NCBI RefSeq assembly: GCF_036010485.1
Contig: NZ_CP108568.1
Coordinates: 310,001 to 374,000 of the forward strand
Reading direction: 5' to 3'
Length of the DNA: 64,000 bases
Source: Streptomyces sp. NBC_01198
Lineage (GTDB): Bacteria; Actinomycetota; Actinomycetes; Streptomycetales; Streptomycetaceae
The translations under genes were made by a program, and so were the position numbers. Under the pieces are notes generated by a model. The model ran no database searches, was not told where the DNA came from, and worked only from the letters and a program-made list of their open reading frames with translations. Below are positions 43,500 through 50,898 of the stretch, in pieces. Each line of letters begins with the position of its first letter. Position 1 is the stretch's first letter.

Positions 43500-44294
43500 T
43501 CAGCGGCCGCTCCCGGTCGGCTGCGGCGCCGCCGCGAGCCGGTCCAGGACCAGGCTGCCGATCTCCGGCCAGCGCTCGGCGAGGAAGAAGTGGCCGCCGG
43601 CGAAGGTGTGGATCTCGCACCCGGCCGCGGTGTGCCGGGTCCAGGCCCGCGCCTCCTCCCCCGTCACCCGCGGGTCGTTGTCCCCGGTCAGCACGGTGAC
43701 CGGACACTCCAGCGGCGGCCCCTGCGGGTGCCGGTACGTCTCCACCGCCCGGTAGTCGCTGCGCAGCACCGGCAGCGCCATCCGCAGCACCTCCTCGTCG
43801 GCGAGGACCTCGGGCGGCGTGCCGTCCAGCGCCCTGATGTCGGCGAGCAGCGCGCCGTCACCCGCGAGGTGCAGCTGCTCGTCCCGGTACGCCGAGGGCG
43901 CCCGTCGCCCGGACGCGAAGAGCCGCACGGGTCCGGCGCCGTCGGCCGCCAGCCGCCGCGCGACCTCGTACCCCACGACCGCGCCCATGCTGTGGCCGAA
44001 CAGCGCCAGCCGCTCGCCGCGCCAGGGCGCCAGTGCCTCGGCTGCGCCGTCCGCGATCCTGGCGATGTCGTCGAGCAGGGGCTCCCGACATCGGTCCTGG
44101 CGGCCCGGATACTGCACGCACAACACCTCGGCCCGCTGTCTGAGTTCCGCCGAGAACGGGTGGAAGAAGCCGGCCGCGCCGCCGGCGTGCGGGAAGCAGA
44201 CGAGCCGGGCGGACGCGTCCGCGTACGGGTGGAAGCGGCGCACCCACGTCCGGGTGGCTGCGCCGGTGAGTGTAGGCGGCACGATTTTCCTCAC
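43500..44294 (-). CDS. Type II thioesterase 1
   Basis: 264 residues of alpha/beta-hydrolase fold: LVCFPHAGGAAGFF, nucleophile Ser102 in GHSMG, Asp in LTGDNDPRV and His in FAGGHFFLAERW. Stand-alone thioesterases of this kind clear stalled or mis-primed acyl groups from carrier proteins. The GTG 44294 start is tentative because no good ribosome-binding site precedes it. It is separated from the OFOR operon by a repeat-rich spacer. Confidence 0.86.
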   Translation of the reverse strand: MRKIVPPTLTGAATRTWVRRFHPYADASARLVCFPHAGGAAGFFHPFSAELRQRAEVLCVQYPGRQDRCREPLLDDIARIADGAAEALAPWRGERLALFGHSMGAVVGYEVARRLAADGAGPVRLFASGRRAPSAYRDEQLHLAGDGALLADIRALDGTPPEVLADEEVLRMALPVLRSDYRAVETYRHPQGPPLECPVTVLTGDNDPRVTGEEARAWTRHTAAGCEIHTFAGGHFFLAERWPEIGSLVLDRLAAAPQPTGSGR

Positions 44295-44528
44295 GTCGTG
44301 GTCGTTGACGCCCCTTCGCGGGGCGCGGGCTTGCGGTGCCCCTCCCGCGGGAGGGTGCGCTTCCCCGGGCGGGGGGTGCGCGGTTTCCCCTGCGCAGGGG
44401 GTGCCCCTCAGGGGCGCGGGGAACTGCGCGCTCAGCCGACCGCCGACCGGTGGTCCGTCTTCGACAGCAACAGCCCCTTTTGGGCGGTGACGACCCGCGC
44501 CCCTGGGGGGTGCCCCCCTGGCGCTGGG
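44295..44528. repeat. Repeat-rich spacer after the OFOR operon
   Basis: No gene seen. Many short GC-rich inverted repeats occur (GCCCCTCAGGGGC around 44403; GCGCCCCTGGGGGG with CCCCCCTGGCGC at 44502-44524) together with a copy of the interspersed repeat (GGGGCGCGGGGAACTGCGCG at 44411-44430). The last stem, directly behind the beta-subunit stop, can act as terminator. Confidence 0.5.
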
Positions 44529-45653
44529 TCAGGAGACGGTCCAGGTGTCGGGGCCGGCGAGGAGGGTGGCGAGGTTGCCTGGGCCGTATTGGGTGGTGGC
44601 CTGGTCGAGTTGGTCGGCCATGTCGGTGTCGTAGACGGGTCGTCGGGTGTCGCGCAGGACGCCGATGGGGGTGTGGTGGAGGGTGTCGGGGTCGGCGAGG
44701 CGGGACAGGGCGAAGGCGGTGGCGGGGTTGGGGGTGTGGGCGTCGTGGATGAGGATGTGGTCGGTGGTGGTGTCGGTGACGTCCACGACGGTCAGGTCGC
44801 CGGTGTGGGGGTCGCGGATGACGCCCCTGGAGCCCAGGCCGTCGGGGGCGGGGGTGCCGAAGCGGATGGGCTGGCCGTGTTCGAGGCGGACGACGGCCTC
44901 GGTGGCGGTCGCGGTGTCCTTGAGGGCGTCGAAGGCGCCGTCGTTGAAGATGTTGCAGTTCTGGTAGATCTCGACCAGCGCGGTGCCGGGGTGGTCGGCT
45001 GCCGCCCGCAGGACGGACTGCAGGTGTTTGCGGTCGGAGTCGATGGTGCGGGCCACGAAGGAGGCCTCCGCGCCGATCGCCAGCGAGACCGGGTTGAAGG
45101 GGGCGTCCAGCGATCCCATCGGCGTGGACTTGGTGATCTTCCCGGTCTCCGACGTCGGCGAGTACTGCCCCTTGGTCAGCCCGTAGATCCGGTTGTTGAA
45201 CAGCAGGATCTTCAGGTTCACGTTCCGCCGCAGCGCGTGGATCAGGTGGTTCCCGCCGATGGACAGCGCGTCGCCGTCCCCGGTGACGACCCATACCGAC
45301 AGGTCCCGCCGGGAGGTCGCAAGACCGGTGGCGATGGCGGGGGCGCGGCCGTGGATGGAGTGCATGCCGTAGGTGTTCATGTAGTAGGGGAAGCGGGAGG
45401 AGCAGCCGATCCCGGAGATGAACACCACGTTCTCCCGGGCCAGTCCCAGTTCCGGCATGAAGGACTGCACCGCGGCCAGGACCGCGTAGTCCCCGCAGCC
45501 GGGGCACCAGCGGACCTCCTGGTCGGATTTGAAGTCCTTCATCGACTGCCGGCCGGCCGCCTTGGGCACCAGCGAGAGCGCCTCGGAGACCCCAGTCACC
45601 CCGGACACCCCGGTCGCCCCCAGTGCCCCGGACACTCCAGTGACCTCAGGCAT
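44529..45653 (-). CDS. 2-oxoacid:ferredoxin oxidoreductase beta subunit
   Basis: 374 residues. Cys residues for the 4Fe-4S cluster appear in VRWCPGCGDY and SGIGCSSR. The thiamine-diphosphate motif is VVTGDGDALSIGGNHLIHALRRN, broken here only by length limits of notation (residues about 118-140). It acts with the alpha subunit to turn pyruvate or 2-oxoglutarate plus CoA into acyl-CoA, CO2 and reduced ferredoxin. The N-terminal 25 residues are an unusual Gly/Val/Thr/Ser repeat. The start overlaps the alpha stop by 8 bases. Confidence 0.9.
   Translation of the reverse strand: MPEVTGVSGALGATGVSGVTGVSEALSLVPKAAGRQSMKDFKSDQEVRWCPGCGDYAVLAAVQSFMPELGLARENVVFISGIGCSSRFPYYMNTYGMHSIHGRAPAIATGLATSRRDLSVWVVTGDGDALSIGGNHLIHALRRNVNLKILLFNNRIYGLTKGQYSPTSETGKITKSTPMGSLDAPFNPVSLAIGAEASFVARTIDSDRKHLQSVLRAAADHPGTALVEIYQNCNIFNDGAFDALKDTATATEAVVRLEHGQPIRFGTPAPDGLGSRGVIRDPHTGDLTVVDVTDTTTDHILIHDAHTPNPATAFALSRLADPDTLHHTPIGVLRDTRRPVYDTDMADQLDQATTQYGPGNLATLLAGPDTWTVS
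45588..45650 (-). repeat. Tandem repeat coding the beta-subunit N-terminus
   Basis: Imperfect repeats of a CCGGACACCCCGGTC/CCCCAGTGCC-like unit encode the TGVSG-type low-complexity leader (TGVSGALGATGVSGVTGVS) before the conserved beta-subunit sequence begins. The real start could lie after this leader. Confidence 0.45.
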
Positions 45654-47586
45654 GGTCTGCCTCCTGCGTCGTGATCGCGGTGATGGAGTCGGCGAGCTGT
45701 TCGGCCTTGAAGGGCAGCCCGGTGACCTGTGTCAGGGAGGTGGCGTCGACCAGGTAGCGGGCGCGCAGCAGGTGGGCGAGCTGGCCGAGGTTCATCTCCG
45801 GCACCACCACCCGCTCATAGGAGCCCAGGATGTGTTCCAGGTTCGCGGGGAAGGGGTTGAGGTGGCGCAGGTGGACCTGCGCGACCTCCTGGCCGGTGCC
45901 GCGGATCCGCCGCACCGCGGCGGTCACCGGCCCATACGTCGAGCCCCACCCCACGACGAGGGTGCGGGCCCGGCCGGTGGGGTCGTCGACCGCCGCGTCG
46001 GGCACGGTGATGTTGTCGATCTTGGCCTGGCGGGTGCGGACCATCAGGTCGTGGTTGGCCGGGTCGTAGGAGATGTTGCCGGTGCCGTCCTGCTTCTCGA
46101 TCCCGCCGATCCGGTGCTCCAGGCCCGCCGTGCCGGGCACCGCCCACGGGCGGGCCAGCGTGACCGGGTCCCGCAGATACGGCCAGAACGACTCCACCCC
46201 CTCGGCGTCGGTGTGGTTGGGGCCGGCCGCGAACTCCACCCGCAGATCCGGCAGCTCCTCCACGTCGGGGATCCGCCAGGGCTCGGAGCCGTTGGCGAGG
46301 TAGCCGTCGGAGAGCAGGAAGACCGGGGTGCGGTAGGTCACCGCGATCCGGGCGGCCTCCAGCGCCATCGCGAAGCAGTCACCGGCGGTTGCCGGGGCCA
46401 GCACCGGGACCGGGGCCTCCCCGTTGCGGCCGAACATCGCCTGCAACAGGTCGGCCTGCTCGGTCTTGGTCGGCAGCCCCGTCGAGGGCCCGCCGCGCTG
46501 GATGTCGACCACCAGCAGCGGCAGCTCCAGCGACACCGCCAAACCGATCGTCTCCGACTTCAGCGCCACCCCCGGCCCCGACGTCGTCGTCACCGCGAGG
46601 GACCCGCCGAACGCGGCCCCCAGCGCCGCACCGATCGCGGCGATCTCGTCCTCGGCCTGGAACGTCCGCACCCCGAAATTCTTGTGCCGGGACAGCTCGT
46701 GCAGAATGTCGGAGGCCGGCGTGATCGGATACGACCCCAGGAACAACGGCAGCCCCGACTGCCGGCCCGCCGCGATCAACCCGTACGACAGCGCCAGATT
46801 CCCGGAAATGTTCCGGTAGGTTCCCGCGGGAAACGCCGACGACGCAGGAGCGACCTCGTAGGAGACCGCGAAATCCTCCGTCGTCTCCCCGAAGTTCCAC
46901 CCCGCACGGAACGCCGCCACGTTCGCCGCCGCGATATCCGGCTTCCCCGCGAACTTCCGCAGCAAGAACGCCTCGGTACCCTCCGTCGGCCGGTGATACA
47001 TCCACGACAGCAACCCCAGAGCGAACATGTTCTTCGCCCGCTCCGCGTCCTTCCGCGCCAGCCCCGAATCCTTCAACGCCTCCAGCGTCAGCGTCGTCAA
47101 CGGCACCTCATGCACCGCGAACCCCGCCAGCGACCCGTCCAGCAGCGGACTCACCGGCCAGCCCACCTTGCCCAGCGCACGCCGGGTGAACTCATCGGTG
47201 TTCACGATGACCTCCGCACCCCGCGGCAGATCACCCAGATTCGCCTTCAACGCCGCCGGATTCATCGCCACCAGCACATCCGGCGCATCCCCCGGCGTCA
47301 GAATGTCATGATCCGCGAAATGCAACTGGAACGACGACACACCCGGCAACGTCCCCGCAGGCGCCCGAATCTCCGCCGGGAAATTCGGCAACGTCGACAG
47401 ATCATTACCGAACGACGCCGTCTCCGACGTAAAACGATCACCCGTGAGCTGCATACCATCACCCGAATCACCCGCAAAACGAATGATCACACGGTCCATC
47501 CGCTGGACCTTCTTGGCGGTCCTGAACGGCTGGTCCGGCGCGGTGGCGGCGGTCGGGTGCTCCGCCTCTTCGACCTGGCTGGTCAC
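45646..47586 (-). CDS. 2-oxoacid:ferredoxin oxidoreductase alpha subunit (gamma-alpha fusion)
   Basis: About 646 residues. The N-terminal gamma domain starts at VIIRFAGDSGDGMQLTGDRF. The alpha domain follows from about 225 (GNLALSYGLIAAGRQSGLP, YPITPASDILHELS, FQAEDEIAAIGAALGAAFGG). This is the KorA layout of actinobacteria. GTG 47586 is preferred because AGGAGG is well placed; GTG 47619 overlapping the carboxylase stop is the alternative. Clustered with an acyl-CoA carboxylase and a halogenase it may raise acetyl-CoA and reduced ferredoxin supply for the pathway (inference). Confidence 0.9.
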   Translation of the reverse strand: MTSQVEEAEHPTAATAPDQPFRTAKKVQRMDRVIIRFAGDSGDGMQLTGDRFTSETASFGNDLSTLPNFPAEIRAPAGTLPGVSSFQLHFADHDILTPGDAPDVLVAMNPAALKANLGDLPRGAEVIVNTDEFTRRALGKVGWPVSPLLDGSLAGFAVHEVPLTTLTLEALKDSGLARKDAERAKNMFALGLLSWMYHRPTEGTEAFLLRKFAGKPDIAAANVAAFRAGWNFGETTEDFAVSYEVAPASSAFPAGTYRNISGNLALSYGLIAAGRQSGLPLFLGSYPITPASDILHELSRHKNFGVRTFQAEDEIAAIGAALGAAFGGSLAVTTTSGPGVALKSETIGLAVSLELPLLVVDIQRGGPSTGLPTKTEQADLLQAMFGRNGEAPVPVLAPATAGDCFAMALEAARIAVTYRTPVFLLSDGYLANGSEPWRIPDVEELPDLRVEFAAGPNHTDAEGVESFWPYLRDPVTLARPWAVPGTAGLEHRIGGIEKQDGTGNISYDPANHDLMVRTRQAKIDNITVPDAAVDDPTGRARTLVVGWGSTYGPVTAAVRRIRGTGQEVAQVHLRHLNPFPANLEHILGSYERVVVPEMNLGQLAHLLRARYLVDATSLTQVTGLPFKAEQLADSITAITTQEADHA

Positions 47587-47615
47587 GTTACTGCGCCTCC
47601 TGGAAGCGGGTGCGT

Positions 47616-49208
47616 TCACTGCGGCGGGTTGCCATGCTTGCGCACCGGTAGATCGGCGTGCTTGGTCCGCAGCATGCGCAGCGAGCGGACCAGGACGTCA
47701 CGGGTGTCGGCGGGATCGATGACGTCGTCGACGAGGCCGCGTTCCGCCGCGTAGTAGGGGTGCATGAGTTCGTCCCTGTACTGCTTGACCATCTCCGTAC
47801 GTGTCCCTTCGGGATCGTCGGAGTCGGCGATCCGGCGGCGGAAGATGACGTTGGCCGCGCCTTCCGCGCCCATCACCGCGATCTCGTTCGAGGGCCAGGC
47901 GAACGACAGGTCCGCGCCCACCGAGCGGGAGTCCATGACGATGTACGCGCCACCGTAGGCCTTGCGGAGCACCAGGGAGATGCGCGGGACGGTCGCGTTG
48001 CAATACGCGTAGAGCAGCTTCGCGCCGTGCCTGATGATGCCGCCGTGCTCCTGCCCGACGCCGGGCAGGAAGCCGGGGACGTCGAGGAGGGTCACGATCG
48101 GGATGTTGAAGGCGTCGCAGAACTGGACGAAGCGCGCTGCCTTCTCCGAGGCGTGGATGTCCAGGACGCCGGCCAGTGCCTGCGGCTGGTTGGCCACGAC
48201 GCCGACGGTGTGGCCGTCGAACCGGGTCAGCGCGCAGATCACGTTGGCGGCCCAGCGTTCGTGGATCTCCAGGAACTCGCCGTCGTCGACGATCTCCTCG
48301 ATGACCTTGTGCATGTCGTAGGGCCGCTGGCCCTCGACGGGGACCAGGTCGAGCAGCCCCTCGCAGCGCCGGCCCGCGGGATCGAGGGCCGGTTCCACGG
48401 GCGCCGTCTCCCGGTTGTTCTGCGGCAGCAGCGAGAGCAGGTAGCGGACCTCTTCGAGGCAGGTCTGCTCGTCGTCGTAGGCGAAGTGCGCGACACCCGA
48501 CACCTCGGCGTGCACGTCGGCGCCGCCCAGGCCGTTCTGGGTGATCTGCTCGCCGGTGACGGCCTGGACCACATCGGGTCCCGTGATGAACATCTGCGAG
48601 GTCTCGCGGACCATGAAGACGAAGTCGGTGAGCGCCGGTGAGTAGGCGGCGCCGCCCGCGCACGGGCCGAGCATCACGCTGATCTGCGGGATGACGCCGG
48701 AGGCGCGGGTGTTGCGCTGGAAGATGCCGCCGTAGCCGGCGAGCGCCGAGACGCCCTCCTGGATCCGGGCGCCGGCGCCGTCGTTGAGCGACACCAGCGG
48801 GGCGCCGGCCGAGATGGCCATGTCCATGATCTTGTGGATCTTGGTGGCGTGCGCCTCGCCCAGCGCGCCGCCGAAGATCCGGAAGTCATGGGCGTAGACG
48901 AAGACCGTGCGGCCGTGGACGGTGCCCCAGCCGGTGACCACACCGTCGGTGTACGGCCGCCGGGCCTCCAAGCCGAACCCGGTCGCCCGGTGCCGCCGCA
49001 ACGGCTCCACCTCGGTGAAGCTGCCCTCGTCGAGCAGCAGGTCGATCCGCTCCCGGGCGGTGAGCTTGCCCTTGGCGTGCTGCGCCTCGGTCGCCCGGGT
49101 GCCGGGACCCTGCTTGGCCTGCTCCTGGACGGCGTGCAGCTCCGCGACCCGGGCGCGCAGGTCCCCCGCGTCCGGCGCGGTCTGCACGATGTCCTCGACG
49201 ACGGTCAT
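47616..49208 (-). CDS. Acyl-CoA carboxylase carboxyltransferase (beta) subunit, AccB type
   Basis: 530 residues of the PccB/AccB family: GARIQEGVSALAGYGGIF, LGPCAGGAAYSPALTDF, VPGFLPGVGQEHGGIIRHG and RKAYGGAYIVM. The residue that separates propionyl- from acetyl-CoA users in S. coelicolor (Asp422 in PccB, Ile in AccB) is Ile423 here, so acetyl-CoA should be accepted and malonyl-CoA made. A biotin-carrying alpha subunit is not in the window and must come from elsewhere. ATG 49208 lies 6 bases after halogenase 3. Confidence 0.92.
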   Translation of the reverse strand: MTVVEDIVQTAPDAGDLRARVAELHAVQEQAKQGPGTRATEAQHAKGKLTARERIDLLLDEGSFTEVEPLRRHRATGFGLEARRPYTDGVVTGWGTVHGRTVFVYAHDFRIFGGALGEAHATKIHKIMDMAISAGAPLVSLNDGAGARIQEGVSALAGYGGIFQRNTRASGVIPQISVMLGPCAGGAAYSPALTDFVFMVRETSQMFITGPDVVQAVTGEQITQNGLGGADVHAEVSGVAHFAYDDEQTCLEEVRYLLSLLPQNNRETAPVEPALDPAGRRCEGLLDLVPVEGQRPYDMHKVIEEIVDDGEFLEIHERWAANVICALTRFDGHTVGVVANQPQALAGVLDIHASEKAARFVQFCDAFNIPIVTLLDVPGFLPGVGQEHGGIIRHGAKLLYAYCNATVPRISLVLRKAYGGAYIVMDSRSVGADLSFAWPSNEIAVMGAEGAANVIFRRRIADSDDPEGTRTEMVKQYRDELMHPYYAAERGLVDDVIDPADTRDVLVRSLRMLRTKHADLPVRKHGNPPQ

Positions 49209-49214
49209 GGCGAC

Positions 49215-50885
49215 TCACTCACCGCCCTTGAGCCGCATCCTGACCAGGCCCTTGCTGGCGTTGATCATGCGCGGGCCGATCTCCGGCGGCGCCTCGCGGC
49301 GGCACCAGACGGCGTTGCGCGCCATCTTGCCCGGCGACATGTTGAAGCAGCGGGTGTCGCGTTCGCCGAGCCGGAAGGAGGGCGCGACGAAGTCGGCGTT
49401 CTTGATGTGCTCCAGGATCCGGTGGGCCGCGGCGGTCGCGTCGGTCCTGTTCTCCTCGACCAGCTGGCACTGCTCGCGCACCAGCCGGCCCATGTCGTTG
49501 AATCCGGCGCTGACCGGCAGCGGCGAGCCGGGGTACTTCGACTGCTCCAGCTCCAGGAAGACGTCGTCCCTGCCGGTCTTGACGAACCGGTAGTAGGCGT
49601 CCTCCAGCATCACGTTGCCGAGCATGGTGCCGAGCATCCAGGTGCGGTTGACGGCGTTCCACAGCTCGTAGTTGCGGAAGCCGACGAAGGAGCTGTAGAC
49701 GATGTCGTCGTGGAAGTCGAACAGCCCCTGCTGCAGGCTGTCGACGTAGCCGAAGCGCTCCTGCGACCAGTCGCCGTCGCGGGACGCGGCGATCAGCCGC
49801 CAGCCCAGCGCGTTGACCACTTCGAGGGTGTTGGTCAGGCCGCGCGAGTAGAGCGCGTCGATGAAGCCGGCCGCGTGCGAGGTCAGGCAGTAGCGCTCAC
49901 CGACCACCTGGTTGGCCGAATACTGCAGCCGCCCGGTGGACACCCAGGGGCGTACGGCCCTGGCGCCCTCGAACTGCCAGGCGATCTCCGGGAAGCGCTT
50001 GAGGAAGTCGTCGAACTCCTGCTCGGCGCTCAGCTCGCCCTTGGGGTACTTGCGCGGGTCGAGGGTCAGGCCGACGCTGCACAGCGGGTTCGTGGAGCCC
50101 TCGTGGTTGTCGAACGGGATGACCCACAGCCAGCCGCCGTCGAAGACGTGGTGCAGGGTGCCGTTGTGCCACGGGTTGGGCTGGTCGTGGTTCTTCGCTG
50201 CGGGCGCGTCGTCGAAGCGCTTGACGCCGATCATGTGCGTGAACATGGCCCGGGTGTGGGTCTTCGCCCGGGTGGGCGTCTCGCGCAGGCCGAACCGCTC
50301 GGCGAGCGGCGAGCGGAAGCCGCTGCCGTCCACGACGTATTTGGCGCGGAACTCCTCCCCGCTGTCGGCCCGCAGCACCGCTCCGCTCGCCGGGTCGATG
50401 TCCACGTCGGAGATCCGGGTGGCGAGCCGGGCGTGAGCGCCGTACTTCACCGCGACATTGAAGAGGTAGGCGTCGATGTCCTGGCGGAACAGGTGGGTCT
50501 CGGTCCTGATCGCCGACGGCACGACCAGCTGGTTGATCTCCTGCGCGTTCTGCGCCTCGCCCTCGCGGTGGTAGACGAAGCCGAAGTTCTGCTTCTGGCC
50601 GCAACTGCGGGTGACATGCTTCTGGATGCCCTTGAAGCTGGACAGCGGCATCAGCTCCGGCACCTGGTAGCGGTCGGCCAGCAGCCGGGTCATGCCGGAG
50701 GTGTACGGGATGGTCGACTCGCCGACGGCGAACCGGGGGTGGGTGCCCGCGTCGAGCAGTAGCACGCGTACGCCGTTGCGGGCGAGCACCGCCCCGAGCA
50801 GACCGCCTGCCATGCCGCTGCCGAGGATGGCCACATCGAATTCGTTGCTGCGCGGGTGGGCGGAACTGGAGTTCACGTCCCTCAC
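49215..50885 (-). CDS. FAD-dependent halogenase 3 (variant motif)
   Basis: 556 residues. GSGMAG, GQKQNFGF with candidate Lys98 and WLWVIP at 252-257 keep the halogenase pattern, but the FxxPxxSxG motif reads GFIDALYSRG (340-349), with Ala for Pro. The C-terminal lid differs from halogenases 1 and 2. It is the first gene of the operon with carboxylase and OFOR genes. GTG 50885 (AAGGAAGG upstream) or GTG 50876 is the start. It could halogenate another position or have changed chemistry. Confidence 0.85.
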   Translation of the reverse strand: MRDVNSSSAHPRSNEFDVAILGSGMAGGLLGAVLARNGVRVLLLDAGTHPRFAVGESTIPYTSGMTRLLADRYQVPELMPLSSFKGIQKHVTRSCGQKQNFGFVYHREGEAQNAQEINQLVVPSAIRTETHLFRQDIDAYLFNVAVKYGAHARLATRISDVDIDPASGAVLRADSGEEFRAKYVVDGSGFRSPLAERFGLRETPTRAKTHTRAMFTHMIGVKRFDDAPAAKNHDQPNPWHNGTLHHVFDGGWLWVIPFDNHEGSTNPLCSVGLTLDPRKYPKGELSAEQEFDDFLKRFPEIAWQFEGARAVRPWVSTGRLQYSANQVVGERYCLTSHAAGFIDALYSRGLTNTLEVVNALGWRLIAASRDGDWSQERFGYVDSLQQGLFDFHDDIVYSSFVGFRNYELWNAVNRTWMLGTMLGNVMLEDAYYRFVKTGRDDVFLELEQSKYPGSPLPVSAGFNDMGRLVREQCQLVEENRTDATAAAHRILEHIKNADFVAPSFRLGERDTRCFNMSPGKMARNAVWCRREAPPEIGPRMINASKGLVRMRLKGGE

Positions 50886-50898
50886 CTAGCCTTCCTTG

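Noticed and set aside
48834..50762. 642-codon plus-strand frame opposite halogenase 3 and the carboxylase
   Set aside because: Antisense artefact spanning two well-supported minus-strand genes; no recognisable domain.
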